64,000 nt of DNA from Ailurus styani (GCA_002007465.1 LNAC01000163.1:1572896-1636895); one strand, 5' to 3'; positions 1-20,204 are shown, numbered from the stretch's first letter. Numbers and translations: made by a program. The notes: generated from the letters alone by a model not told the origin.

Positions 1-1119
1 GGGAACCATGCTGAAATAACACTAGCTCCATCCCTGTGACCAAAATAATGACTGGTGCTTTCAGGATGCTGACACCATCCCAGCTCCCACAGCAGATCGC
101 AAGACAACAAGGAAACATCTGCAGCACAGATTAGAAAAGAGATCTTAAAATCCCAGATTGTCCCAATCATGGGACTTCCTTGCATCCTGTGGATGTGGCC
201 CCTTTTTATGAAAGTTCTTCCCCTAAATATTATTAACCCTCTACTGAGTGTAATTCTATGATCCAGGAGATTTACTTGCGTGTTACAAGTTTGTTTGTGG
301 ACTCAGACCTCATAGTGCTCACAAATACATTGAATTCGTGGCCCATCATATTCAAATCAGAACTATCTAGGGTGGAGTGGGGACTGGAGAATTAACGTGG
401 CAATTGTTGGAGGTAGAACAGAAACGCTCATGAATGACATCATCGGATTTTTGCCTGTCGGGAGAGTCTGCAGTTGGAAACCTTTAAGCCAGAAGTATGC
501 ATTCAGATCAGGCCATTTAATAAAAATGTCCTTTGTGCTACACCCCTTGCCAGATGTCATTTCATTCCCACCTCGTAATCAGTTTTGGGTGGAGGCATGA
601 CCAGCCCATTTTACCAACGGCAACACTGAGGACCAGAGAGGTTGGAGGCTTCCCCAGTGTTCCACAGCCCCCCGAGTCCCACGCTCTTTCTACATATCAT
701 GTCCTATCTCCGTTTTGAACATTTTACTGCCTTAAGAGCCTTAAGAAACAAACCCAAACCACCCTGCAGGCAGTCAGTATGGTTCAGGCACTGCTGTCTC
801 TCTAAGCTCTGGAAGCCTTGCCCTTGCTTTCCTGAACTTTGAGTTTCGGTTGCACATCCAAGCCCAGAGGTGGCCAAATGCTGATGCCACGGAAGCAGCA
901 GCAGGTGGCACCAGTCAGGGGTGAATGTGTTCACGCTCCTCTGCCACACCTGGCCAGGCTGCTATCCACGTGAAACGATGCCCAGCAAGAGCGGGGTCAC
1001 CCAGATCTGCCGACGCAAGGCATTCTTCCCTGATGAATGCAGGTTTAATGTCCAAGGTTATGAACCGCTGGGAGGGGGAGAGGGAAAGGGCTCGTCTATG
1101 CGGTCTGTGGTCGCCAAAA

Positions 1120-1290
1120 GGTACAGCTCTGCTTTAGACCACCGGCTTGGAGGAAACAGGAGTCCCTGTGTGCCTGTCCCATGACTCTAGGCAAGTTACT
1201 TGGTCTCTCTGCACGAGAGTTTCCCTATCCAGAAAATAGGAGTAGTAAACCTCTCCTTAGAGGGGTGCTGAGATGGCAGATCATGTATGA
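1120..1290 (+). repeat. MIR-like SINE fossil
   Basis: The stretch reads like the MIR core, with wording such as CATGACTCTAGGCAAGTTAC followed by a TCTCTGCA segment and an AAAATAGGAGTAGT segment. It is diverged and has no target-site repeats. Assigned from memory of the consensus. Confidence 0.5.
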
Positions 1291-2401
1291 AAAGAACCAG
1301 ATCCTAACGCCTCAAAAAGATAGCTATTATTATCTGTATTGCTGTCATTGTTATAACAAGAATAGTTCACGCAGGTACATAAATAAGATTATTTCTACCC
1401 TGCATCTCTGGGCAGGTGGCACATTTCAGTCACAATTCTGATACTCCAGCCCTGACCCCCAACAGCAGTCACTAACCCTGCTCTCCATTCTATCGTCACT
1501 CTCCTCCATTCTCCTTTGGCAAAAATCAAACCTAATGAAACTCTCATATCCCCATATCAGGTCATCTTAGCTTGCATGAGCATCAGGTGCAGATGGGGAA
1601 GCAAGAAACGAGGCCTTCAGGGGGCACATGGAGTCAAGAATGCTGATGACCTTTACCTGGCCTGGCCCTTCGCTCTCCTTAGGACAGGTCTTGGCCAGAA
1701 TTTCCCAGCCAAAGAAAGGAGCCTCAGTTTTGTGTTTCAAACATTTCAATTTCCTTTAATACTCATGTTCAATGTCTAATGTTCTCCCACTTTTAGAAGC
1801 TGTCTGAGCCTATACTCTCTTAAGACAACTTAGTTCTCTGCTTCTTTTTCCTTCATTCCATTGACAGTTCACTTATTAGAGCATCACACCCTGTACCACT
1901 GAGCACTTTGATTTTTAGGGTTTTTCCCCCCCTTCCATTTTATGAGTTATTCCAAAGGAATATAGTCCTGACAATTTTATGCTTTCTTGTCATCATGGTC
2001 ATTCATTATTTTTAGATTTCCCCAGAACTTTTATTTGCCTCAGGAAGAAAATTTTATTTGCCTTCTCTTGAATTAGATTTTAGTTTAGTGCTCAGGAAAA
2101 AGAAAACCCCTGTAAAATGAACGCTTACCCAGACAGCGCCATAACTAGGGAAGCAGGTGGCTTACACCAATCACTTTGAGCTGTATTCTAGTTTTTTACC
2201 AACATTAAAGACAAATGCGTGAAGGGTGAGAAAGAACGGGAATGGGGTAGATACAGTGTGTTCTGGTGTTAAAAACATCAGGGGGCCCAGCTTGATTTTG
2301 GAGGACAAGGAAGGATCTCATGCCGACTGCGTGCAGACACTCTATAAACTCATTTAATGCTCTTGTGAAGTTGAGATCTTATTTTACGGAGGAGGATATT
2401 A

Positions 2402-2820
2402 AGGCCCAGAGAAGTTGGAAGGGAGGAAGGGAGAAAGAGAGAAAGAGAAGAAAGAAAGAGAAAAATGAGAGAAAGAGGAGGGCGCCTGGGTGGCTCAGTG
2501 GGTTAAAGCCTCTGCTTTCGGCTCAGGTCATGATCTCAGGGTCCTGGGATCGAGGCCCGCATCGGGCTCCCTGCTCAGCGGGGAGCCTGCCTCCTCCTCT
2601 CTCTCTCTGCCTGCCTCTCTGCCTCCTTGTGATCTCTCTCCCTCTGTGAAATAAATAAATAAAATCTTTAAAAAAAAAATGAGAGAAAGAGGAGAAGGAA
2701 GGAAGGAAAGAAGGGAGGGAGGGAGGGGAGGAGGGGAGAGAGAGAAGAAAGAAAAGAAGAGAACAGGAAAGAAAAGAAAAAAGAAAAGAAAAGAAAAAAA
2801 AAAAAAAAAGAAAAGAAAAC
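2402..2820. repeat. Purine-rich (GGAA/GAAA)n tract split by a SINE
   Basis: An almost pure A/G strand runs through 2402-2480 and 2680-2815, with GGAAGG, GAGAGA and AAAAGAAAAG sub-repeats. It is interrupted by the SINE at 2481-2677. It lies about 400 bp upstream of the ALDOB promoter. Long polypurine tracts can adopt triplex structures, but no function is claimed. Confidence 0.8.
2481..2677 (+). repeat. Young carnivore SINE (tRNA-Lys-derived)
   Basis: Starts GGCGCCTGGGTGGCTCAGTG and ends in an AAATAAATAAAATC segment plus an A run. It is flanked by the perfect direct repeat AATGAGAGAAAGAGGAG at 2464-2480 and 2678-2694, marking a recent insertion into the purine tract. Confidence 0.97.
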
Positions 2821-2869
2821 CTTGGCCCAGGTCATTTAGTAAGTGCTAGAGCTAAGGTGACATTATTCC

Positions 2870-2985
2870 CCGGTTCTCTTGGTGGCTCTAGAGCTCTGTC
2901 ATTTACTAACGGTGTGACTTAGGGGAATCCCCTAATCCTCTGTGCCTCAGTTTCCTCACCTGAAAAAAACAAACTGCATTAAGAA
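2870..2985 (+). repeat. MIR-like SINE fossil
   Basis: Contains the typical MIR phrase CCTCTGTGCCTCAGTTTCCT preceded by GTGTGACTTAGGG. Diverged, no flanking repeats, immediately upstream of the ALDOB promoter. Confidence 0.55.
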
Positions 2986-3039
2986 CCACACGGTCTCCAG
3001 ATAACACTTGCGGCTTTAACATTCCGTGAGTTCACTGAG

Positions 3040-3137
3040 TGTGTGAGCGTGACCGGGATTGGCTGTTTATGAGCCAATCAGGCACTGGATAAACACCTCC
3101 CTATCAGGCCAAGGTGGGAAGGGGAGGGTGAAAGTCG

Positions 3138-3171
<34 letters not shown>

Positions 3172-3231
3172 AAAACCAACAAACAAATTTTGACAGGAGG
3201 TCTATAAAAACTGCGTGTTCTCAAAGGTTCG
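3040..3231 (+). promoter_or_regulatory. ALDOB: ALDOB core promoter
   Basis: A TATAAAA box lies at 3203-3209, which puts transcription start near 3232. About 130-145 bp upstream of it two CCAAT boxes face each other as an inverted repeat: ATTGGCT at 3058-3064 and AGCCAAT at 3072-3078. The 7-base spacer is GTTTATG, and GGATAAACACC follows at 3086-3096; both TGTTTAT and the complement of ATAAACA resemble forkhead (FOXA/HNF3) sites. A run of 33 As occupies 3138-3170, between the CCAAT pair and the TATA box. Liver aldolase B promoters are known to use CCAAT, HNF1 and HNF3 elements; the factor assignments here are inference from motif likeness. Confidence 0.8.
3138..3170 (+). repeat. A33 homopolymer in the ALDOB promoter
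   Basis: Thirty-three consecutive As follow GAAAGTCG and precede CAAAACCAAC, ending about 32 bp upstream of the TATA box. No SINE body is attached, so it is either an expanded tract or a repeat remnant. Confidence 0.95.
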
Positions 3232-3298
3232 TCCTATTTGGCAGCTGCTGCCTCGTCCACAGCTTCTGATCCCTAAGAGGACTCTCCTCTCCCAAACT
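3232..3298 (+). other. ALDOB: ALDOB exon 1, non-coding
   Basis: The stretch from about 3232 to 3298 contains GCAGCTGCTGCC and TCTCCTCTCCCAAACT, which match my memory of the human ALDOB 5' leader. It ends at a consensus donor, ACT followed by GTGAGT at 3299. It joins the 5' part of exon 2 (ACCTGTCACC before the start codon). The 5' boundary is estimated from TATA spacing only. Confidence 0.8.
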
Positions 3299-3701
3299 GT
3301 GAGTAACAGAACCTCCTTTGTCTCCCTGGACTGCACCAGGGAGTGAGGGTTACTGGTGGTGCTACACATGTAGCCGAGAAAGTCTGTTTGCTTTATTTTC
3401 AGGAGAAGCTCGGCAGTGGCCAAAATGTGCTGCTGAGCTGAAATGGTCATTTTTCTCCCTAAGCGTGAATGCTCATCCACAGCTTTGCTGACCTTCTGAG
3501 TGGAGGCAGAATGTGCGAGACCATTCCCAGGGTTACCTGTATGAAGGCTCTTCTGTCTCTGGCCTGGGAGAAACAACTTGAGTCCATTTACTTGGTTAGG
3601 GTCTAATCACTTAGCCAGATTCCTCCTCATTCCTCCTCTCCCCGTACAACTGCTTATTTTGATGATTTATTTACAGACCTAGCATCTTATGTCATTTTCT
3701 T

Positions 3702-3927
3702 TTTCTTTTCTTTTTTCTTTTTAAGATTTTATTTATTTATTTGACAGAGAGAGAGAGAGAGAGAGATCACAAGTAGGCAGAGAGACAGGCAGAGAGACAG
3801 GCAGAGAGAGAGGAGGAAGCAGGCTCCCTGCCGAGCAGAGCCCAATGCGGGCCTCGATCCCAGGACCCTGAGATCATGACCTGAGCCGAAGGCAGAGGCT
3901 TTAACCCACTGAGCCACCCAGGCGCCC
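3702..3927 (-). repeat. Young carnivore SINE
   Basis: Complete minus-strand copy in ALDOB intron 1, with a (GA)n tract near the tail. It is flanked by CTTATGTCATTTTCTT at 3686-3701 and 3928-3943. Confidence 0.97.
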
Positions 3928-5699
3928 CTTATGTCATTTTCTTTCTTCTCTTCCTACACCCACTAGTGTTGGCACTGAACTTCTCTTGTCACACAAATGG
4001 ACTCCTGGTGTGTGTTGCTCTTGCCTTCCCCCGCTGCTCAAGCGAGAACGCGCGGGACAGGGTGGAGTGGCCACAGAGCCCCGTCGTCACTGGATTAGGG
4101 ATTGTACAACGTCCTCTCATTTGATGGTTCCTATAACATTTCCTACTTGGAAGATCCTACGGCTTAAGTTATTTGGAGTCTAAAGTGGGCTGATGTCCTT
4201 TGGGACATTTGCTCTACTCTCTGAAAAATAGACATGTTGTACGGATAGGCTGCCTTTTAAAATAAATTTCTCCCTAAATAGTTGCTTAGGGCTCCACTGG
4301 CCAGTTTGGATCTGGTGGGGGCTCGAACTCCAGCCGCCTGGGTGAAGGCGCATCTGGGCACCCCCCAGGCCCACGCTAGAGTGAGAGGTGCTGAATGCCG
4401 TGTAGTTGCTATAATCCTACAAGAAAGGGTGTCGCTCAGCGCTCTTTCCGGGCTCCCTCACATGTGTTCAAGGGCATCAGGCTGTCATAAGGCATCTCAC
4501 TGCACTTGTCACAGTGACACTGAGGAGGGTAATGAAGCTGTGGGCATCTTCACACGTCTGTATATAAAAATCTTGCTCACAGTGCCTGGAGATCATAGGC
4601 TTCCAACGAATAAGCCCCTTGTGTCCTCTTGAAAACCCATCCGCCTTGCACATTGGAGAAGTGAATGGACTCTCTACTCCCTGATATTTCTCCAAGAGTT
4701 AAATATTCATATTTTACGACGCAGTCTCCCTTCACAGAACCTCTCGAAGGAAGGCAGAAAGAACCATACTGGAGGTTTCACACGCTGTTTTGTTGAAAAG
4801 GGTTGGAAAAAGGATTCCGAGTGATAAGCCAGTAGGATGTGTTTTATAATCCTAGATCATCGCAATCTGGAAGGGGCCATCAGACATAGTCTTTGTGAGC
4901 CTCAGTTTCCCCGTCTTTAAAGTTGGCAGGGTTGCTATAGATATCCCTGGGGTCATTTGCAGCTGTTTTTCTGTGATTGCCTTCTATTCACATATTTTCA
5001 TACTCACAACCTCTTCCCAGATTTGTGTATGTATCACCTGTTAATGTATTATGTATAAGACATAATGTCATAGATAAACCTATTTGAGAAATCAAACATG
5101 ACAAAACATTTATAAAGTAAATTGTGAAAGTCAGTCCATCCCATCCCAAGCCCCACGGGGAACCTCAGTGTGGCTAGTCTCTGCTTATATGGATCCACAA
5201 ATAGTATGTGTTATAGCATTTTTTTAATTTAAAAAGTATGACATTATATATTACATACTTCTCTGAAACTTTTTTTCCCTTTTTACTTAGTAATACGATG
5301 TGAACAACTTCCCATCACACTTTAAAATCAAATTGGTTTGAGATGTCAGTGAGCAGAGGCTTAGCAGCACGAAATCATTCTCTATGGTTACCCACTCCCA
5401 GCTGGCCTCCTGTCTCCCTGGGATGAACATTGGTCTGTGACCCTGTTTTATGATTAACAGAGGGGCAACGTTTGTGCTGATGTGGTATAGACCTTTAATC
5501 CCTCTGTAGAAGTTTAACTTCCCATAAACAGCATTGGTTCGATTTGACCTTTTCTGTTTTTGTTTTTGTTTTTTTTTTTTTTCTGGTCAAGTCAGCACAC
5601 TCAGACTGAAAAAAATAGCTTGATAGTAAATAGAAACATGGAATCTCAGATAATTATTTTTTAAAAAATTTAAAAAAGAGACATAGTAATATAAAACAT

Positions 5700-5913
5700 T
5701 TTCTTTTCTTTTCTTTTCTTTTATGATTTCATGTATTTATTGGACAGAGAGAGAGACACAGCAAGAGAGGGAACACAAGCAGGGGGAGTGGGAGAGGGAG
5801 AAGCAGGCTTTCCCACTGAGCAGGGAGCCCGATGCAGGGCTCGATCCCAGGACCCTGAGATCATGACCTGAGCTGAAGGCAGACACTTAATGACTGAGCC
5901 AGCCAGGTGCCCC
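5700..5913 (-). repeat. Older carnivore SINE
   Basis: Minus-strand copy with the older TTAATGACTGAGCCAGCCAG head and several substitutions. A TTTTC-type tail begins near 5700. Confidence 0.9.
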
Positions 5914-5963
5914 AATACCCAACATTTCATAATGCATTATGATGCATTATAAAACATCTTCAT

Positions 5964-6166
5964 GGGCGCCTGGGTGGCTCAGTGGGTTAAAGCCTCTGCC
6001 TTCAGCTCAGGTCGTGATCTCAGGGTCCTGGGATCGAGGCCCGTATCGGGCTCCCTGCTCAGCGGGGAGCCTGCTTCCCCCTCTCTCTGTCTGCCTGCCT
6101 CTCTGCCTCCTTGTGATCTCTCTCCCTCTGTGAAATAAATAAATAAAATCTTAAAAATAAAATAAA
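5964..6166 (+). repeat. Young carnivore SINE
   Basis: Full-length plus-strand copy with perfect flanks ATAAAACATCTTCAT at 5949-5963 and 6167-6181. Confidence 0.97.
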
Positions 6167-7352
6167 ATAAAACATCTTCATATTTATCATGCAGTGAACT
6201 CAACAAATATATTTTGAACAACTACGATGAGGAGGGTGGTCACAGGTCACAGTAGATCCACTTGGCAATGAGACACCCAGAGCAGATGTTAGCACCGTTT
6301 ATTCCACAGTAAACTAAGACTCAGAGAAGTTACTGACTTGTCTGTGGTCCCAGTGAGGAGGAAGCAGAGCTGGTCCTTGAACCAAGGTCTGTCTGATCTA
6401 GTAGCTAAAACCTGTATGAATGTGTGAGATGTTTATGATTGACAAGGTCCATGGTGTGCAGATGATGAGCCACAGCCCATGGATTTTGGGTACCCTGGGG
6501 GTGTCCTCAGCAAGTACTCTGGGGGTCATTAGGAGTCACCCAAGGGCTGATTCCTTTCACCAGGATCACTCTTTCCTGGAAGGAGGGGAGAACTGCCCCT
6601 TATCCCAATTCTATGCCTTATTAGTTAAATGTCCTTGGACAAATAATTAAACTCTCTCATGTTCTTAGCTTATCTGTTATGTGATAGTGGTGGGCAAAGC
6701 CGAGCTGCCTTTTGAGGCTATCATGAGGACTGAATTATATAGTACTTTAAAGCAATTAGCAGAGTACTTGGCATTCATGGTGATTTGCTGCCATTGGGCT
6801 ATGTTTTCCTTTTGTTTCATTAAGGAAACATCTTTATTTCTTAGTTGTGAATTCCTTCATGCAATTACCTAAACTGAGAGAGAAAATTTGCACTTTGGCC
6901 TGAAGGTCAGCAACTTCAGGTGGGCTTTTGGCACATAAAGATCTAGTGACCAGATTTACAGCAAGTAATCCCTTGACTACGATATTGGGAACTCATGTGT
7001 AAGCAAGGGGAATATGATCTCTGGGTGGCTGAGAGAGAAGTGGCCTTGGAAGAATATCTTCTCTAGAGTTCACTGCCCACTAGCCTGTCCTGTCCTTGGG
7101 GACAGCGCTGTGGTTCCAGCCTTTTGGGTTAAGACAAGGACTCTTGTTGAAGTGAGAGTGGCATCCGTGATACCAACGATACTTTTTCAAGAATTAGTTC
7201 CGTAGCCCCATCCACTTTTTGTATCAAACCTGCCTTGAAGGGATGCAGAAAATGTAAAGAAATTGGTTTGCCATGAAGGCCAGAACTGGGTGGGGAGCTC
7301 TGCCTCACCCTAGCTGAGACTTTGGACAAATCAGTTAACTTTTCTGAGTCTT

Positions 7353-7534
7353 TTTTTTTTCCCACATTTTATTTAGAGAGAGAGAGAGACACAGGGAGAG
7401 AGGGAACACAAGCAGGGGGAGTGGGATAGGTAGAAGTAGGCTTCCCGCCAAGCAGGGAGCTTGATCCCAGGACCCTGGGATCATGACTTGAGCCAAAGGC
7501 AGGCACTTAATGACTGAGCCACCCAGGCACCCCC
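7353..7534 (-). repeat. Carnivore SINE, intermediate age
   Basis: Minus-strand copy, slightly shortened inside, flanked by AACTTTTCTGAGTCTT at 7337-7352 and 7535-7550. Confidence 0.95.
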
Positions 7535-8643
7535 AACTTTTCTGAGTCTTAACTTGTTTATTAATTAATGAAGATACTAGTTGCCCTGGTTACCTCCTTG
7601 CTGAGTGGATCAAATGAGAACTGAGGTGTCCCTGGGCTTGCAGGAAGTAGAAAGCAGGCATGGGATGTCTACCCTACGGATGAGTGTATGAGACCAGGGA
7701 AAAGAGTAGGTCATAGGATTGGATAGGAAGCCACTCAAGATAGTCTTTACTACCATTTGTTTTCTGCGATAGTCCAACACATGCAAAATTACTCTTTCTA
7801 ACCTCTAAGATGAGAGCCTGTGAGCTTGCATTTTCAAGACTGGCCCAAAGAGACAGCCCAACAAGAACAATGATCCCTTTCAGAGGACCACTGTTGCGGA
7901 GGATGCTTGGGTAGGGGATCTTCAAACCAGAGTCCTTCCTTGCGAGAGCAGTGAAGCTGAGGATTCCTGGGGCAGGGATCACCATATGACTCTGGCATCC
8001 TTGGAGTCCATGGGAGCCCCCAGCCCAGAGGCACTTCGGGAAAATCTTCCCCAAATGGTGTCATAGGTCACTGAGTATTAAAAAAAAGAGCCTTTCACAC
8101 CATACTCTCTATGTCCCAAAGCTAAGGAAGGTTAACTGCAAGGCCAAATGGCAGGTTCTCCTCTCAAGCTTGCTACCCAGAGAATAACCCAGGCTCACAG
8201 AACAAAATGGGAGATGGACCTAGAGGCTAAAAGCCTCAGTGTCCTGGCCTCAAGTCATCTAGAGCACACAAAGGCACCAGAAAGCCACAGGAAGATAGTC
8301 AACTACCACAGTGCCATCCATTCATCAGATTTGAGTGGGTCACTAATGAGCTGGCTCAGTCTCCAGGTCAGTGAACCCAAAGATCTCCTGGAAGACATTC
8401 TATTTAAGACGACCAGGGAATCTGGCATCCCATCTTCATTCACTGGGGCTAATTGCAACCACTTAAGCTAACGGGGGAAAATCCCAGGCCTCATTTGTTC
8501 ATCCAGTTATGGAAGTGGGCCAGAAGGGTCAGAGGGGCCTAGCGGGTTTGTTTGAACACCTTCCCTGCCTTGGTCATGAATCTGTCTGAGCTACCTGCAG
8601 ATCTGTTCAGGACACTCCTGCACTCTTTTTCAGACCTGTCACC

Positions 8644-16834
<8,191 letters not shown>

Positions 16835-17235
16835 AACCCTAGGCTCAAGAGAAGCTTGCCTCAAGAGAACAACTTTTCTCTGCCCTGGAAATTAGACAAA
16901 ATCAGATTGGAGCTACTGGAAACACAACGCATGTTAAATTCTTAGACACAACAACAAAAAAAATTAGTTCCTGAAACATAGGTGTGAATATCAAGGACCT
17001 GGCGAAATTTCATGCGATTTCCTTGCAACTGCTCCAGCTCCCCGTGCCCCAGAGTGTCCACCTAAGAACAGACTTGAAAACAAAACCAGCTCTCCATTCG
17101 AATAACGACCCCCAGATAAAACACCTCAGAAGCTGAGCGTGGAGAAGTGTGTCTTATTTAACAATCATAGCAGCTGTAGGTTATGAAGGAGGCAACTGCA
17201 ACCAACAAAGAAATAAAATGTTTTAGAAGCCTTCA
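16835..17235 (+). terminator. ALDOB: ALDOB 3' UTR and polyadenylation signal
   Basis: About 400 bp of untranslated sequence ends with AATAAA at 17212-17217, inside GAAATAAAATG. Cleavage is expected some 10-30 bp further on. Confidence 0.8.
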
Positions 17236-17314
17236 GCTGGTATCAGGTTTTACTTTCTGCTCCTGCTTCCAAAGGGCTCAGTAAGGTTCCTGACCTTTGA
17301 CTCTATGAGACATG

Positions 17315-17505
17315 ACTAGCATTAATGGTCGGGGTCCTCTACTTGGGCTACTCACTGGAATCATAGGCCCCAAATGTAAAAACCCAGATGTTCAGGCCAC
17401 ACTCCAGCCCAGTTAAGTCAGAAACTCTAGATGTGGGATCCTCTAGATATCAGGGTTTCTTAACAACTTCTTTGGTGATTCCAAAGTATAGCCACATTTG
17501 AGAAC
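17315..17505 (-). mobile_element. hAT-type (MER20/MER5-like) fossil, degraded
   Basis: Contains CACATTTGAGAACTACCAC and an AGAAACTCTAGATGTGGG segment, resembling the reverse of the common GTGGTTCTCAA hAT family. Poor preservation. Confidence 0.45.
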
Positions 17506-17803
17506 TACCACACTAAATTTCAATTCTGAGGCTAGTTTAAAAGGAAAGCCCTTCATAATAGCTACACTGTACAATGATTTCAAGCAAGATGCAGAGTGTA
17601 ATGGGGGAATCAGTGTGGCTTTGGTCAAGCTTGCGGAGCTCCTCTTGAAGTGACCAGGTTTAGAGACACACTCCCCTCCCCGTGCACGTCTAAGCACACT
17701 GCCTCGGGTTGCAGTAAGTATAATTCACACAATTATACTTTATTGCAGCTTTCAATTTTCAGAATTAACCTATAGAAAAAGCATTAAAGACAAGCGTAGT
17801 TAC

Positions 17804-17854
17804 AAAAGAGAATTTAACCCACTGAGCCACCCAGGCGCCCAAAAGAGAATTTAA
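17804..17854 (-). repeat. Tailless 23-bp SINE head with 14-bp target duplication
   Basis: Bases 17818-17840 are the reverse complement of the first 23 nt of the young carnivore SINE (GGGCGCCTGGGTGGCTCAGT plus GGG). They are bounded by perfect copies of AAAAGAGAATTTAA at 17804-17817 and 17841-17854. No body or A-tail is present. Ordinary SINE truncation removes the 5' end, not the 3' end. Confidence 0.9.
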
Positions 17855-18599
17855 ATATAACTTTGTACAACATAAAAATTATGATTTTGGAAAAAAAAAG
17901 TAATGATTTCACTGACAAGCTAGCAAATCAAAGGAAGAGGAGAAGAGGAGAGAAGCGAAGGGAACATTATTCCCTTAGTGGGGAGTCAGGATACGACTTA
18001 CAATTGATGGATTAAGAAATAGCACTTAAAAAAAGAAATAGTGCTTTAAGTCTATTCAAGGGAATGGATATAAATCATTAAAATATTCACACATATAATT
18101 AACGTAGGAGAAAAGTAGTAAGCTAAATTCTTTGTTTTGAAGAGTGCAAAGATAAATGATATTGCTTAGCGTAGATAAATTAAGAACTAGAGGCATACAC
18201 ATAGCATTTAGAGGAATAAGACAGAATTGGTCCAAAGGGACTTTGTTTGAGGGAGAGACCTGGGAATGTGGGCCAGGGAGGATTTTTAGTCATGTGTCTC
18301 TACCATAATTTGAGTATTTGTTTCCACATACCTGTACTACCTCTGTAAAGACAACTGTATTCATTTGGCCTTGGCTTTCGCTTTTACTAGGATAATATAA
18401 CCCAGCCTAGAACAGTTAAATTTCTTGCTGACAGTCACACATACAGGCGTTTAGGGGTTGAGAGCTGAGAGATTAGAATTCAGGTCTCTTTCCTCTATAA
18501 GGGACATGTGACCAGGGAGAAAGCTAAGGACAGGGTAACAGGCAGTGTTCAAAACCTCGGTCACCAGTGGTGTAGGTCTTCTACATGTCTTTTGTCCTT

Positions 18600-18819
18600 T
18601 TTTTTTTAAGGATTTTATGTATGTATGTATGTATGTATGTATGTATTTGAGAAAGAAGGACTGTATGTGTGAGTGGGGGGAGGAGCAGAGGGAAAAAAAT
18701 GAGCAGACTCTGCACTGAGCGCAGAGCCCAGTGTGGGCCTCCATCCCACAACCCTGAGATCATGACCTGAGCCAAAATCAAGATCTGGACGCTTAACCGA
18801 CTGAGACACCCAGGAGCCT
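18600..18819 (-). repeat. Older carnivore SINE with (TGTA)n tail
   Basis: Minus-strand copy with a GTATGTATGTATG expansion in place of the usual TTTATTTATT near its tail. The head reads ACTGAGACACCCAGGAGCC. Confidence 0.88.
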
Positions 18820-20204
18820 TGGTCTTCTTCATTTCTTACTGCATTCATTCATTCATTCATTCAGCACGTAGTTGAGATCCTGCCATGTGTTAAGCTCTCC
18901 TAAAGCTGGTAATACCTGGTATGACAACATTCTTCTGCCAGAAAATTTTTATCTAGAGTTTACTCAGCACCACTGACCCTATGTTGTAAAGAAACCTCCT
19001 AGATTCTCATTTAAGGGTTTAGTGAGAATTTATAATCAAGGTTGAGTTATTCAAGTATTTTGATCCAGGCTGAATTACAGTTCACTGGGAATTTATGCAA
19101 TCATCTTCCTGGCTATCATCTGATATATTTTCCCAACTAAGTCACTACAGTTGTCTTTGAAACCTCAACCCCAGTACTTTACTCCACTCAGGGTAATACA
19201 AAGACAAGTGTTATAAGGCTATAGACTTTAATTTCTATTAACTGTATGATCACTGAGTGAATATGTTAGTGGCTTCCTACCTTTTGGTACACTCGTTAGA
19301 TTTATTCTAGTAGTTGTCGAACACCTACTAAAAATAAAATTTGGTACCAAGCACTGAAGGTAATTAAGAGAAGTTTCAGCTTGAGGGTAGGCATGACATT
19401 TGCATACCACACAATGAAGCTTAAGTAGCTAAGTAAGAAACACGGATGCCATTGACTGGGGGTCGGGAAGAGGGAGGAGATAGCATTTAGGGTGGGCATC
19501 AAGGGAGGGCAAAAGGCAAGGAACTCAGAACTGCCTTTGTGTAAGAAAATTTAATGGGAGAAGATGATACCTTGAAGGCATAAGTATCAAAAGCCAAGGT
19601 CACAACAGATTAGTAAATGCTGGAAGGAATAAAAGGAGGAATTTGGTTTTGCTCTGAAGAGGAAGGAGGAGAGAAGGGGCAGGGAAATGAGCAAGGATAA
19701 AGGGGGAAAGGAGAAAGGAGGGGAAAGGGAGCAGGCAGGGAGAAGCCAGGGCAATATGGAAGTGGGAGAGGTGACTAAATAAAGCATTTTTGAGAAGGTG
19801 GAGAATTCTCAAGTAATCTAAAGACATTTGTCTGCTTGAGAGGAAGAGCTGAGTTTCACACATGAGTTTACATCCTGCTATTCAAAAACAAGATCCTGAG
19901 ATGATTCATAATGATTCATAATGTGAATTAATTTAGCAGAAGCTGAAGCCAACTGTGACAGTGAGAATATAAGCCTCTAGAACTTTGCAGAAATCTTGGA
20001 GCAGGCTTTATGCAACCCAGGATGGGACTTCCAGTCCATTCGATTTCGCTCTTGTGGGGTAAAAACCTCCAGCTGACATCTACATTTCCTCGCAGCAACA
20101 GCGGAGGAACCCCGGGGCCAGGGCGCTAAGGCAGTTGGCCAAGGTCCCATCACCAGTCGGTGAGACCTGCAAAGTCCTCTTGGAAGGCAGTACTTGGGGT
20201 GGTA

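Larger units (their letters stand above)
1..3000. other. Upstream flank of ALDOB, no gene seen
   Basis: No exon, long open frame or CpG-rich promoter is visible in either strand. The recognisable content is MIR-like sequence near 1120-1290 and 2870-2985, one full-length young SINE at 2481-2677, and a long purine-rich tract at 2400-2820. The short open frames here have no family resemblance and overlap each other on both strands. Confidence 0.6.
3299..8633 (+). other. ALDOB: ALDOB intron 1
   Basis: Runs from GTGAGT at 3299 to a TTTTTCAG acceptor ending at 8633, about 5.3 kb. It holds four carnivore SINEs (3702-3927, 5700-5913, 5964-6166, 7353-7534) and a MIR-like stretch near 6285-6400. Intron 1 of mammalian ALDOB is known to carry a liver enhancer, but I could not place it by eye. 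Short open frames at 4282-4632 and 8148-8471 show no family features. Confidence 0.8.

Noticed and set aside
2481..2677. tRNA gene calls in SINE heads
   Set aside because: The heads derive from tRNA-Lys and keep A/B-box likeness, but they lack a full cloverleaf and are attached to SINE bodies with A-tails and target duplications.
8148..8471. 107-codon open frame in ALDOB intron 1
   Set aside because: No splice context, no family resemblance, and it lies wholly within an intron of a well-defined gene.
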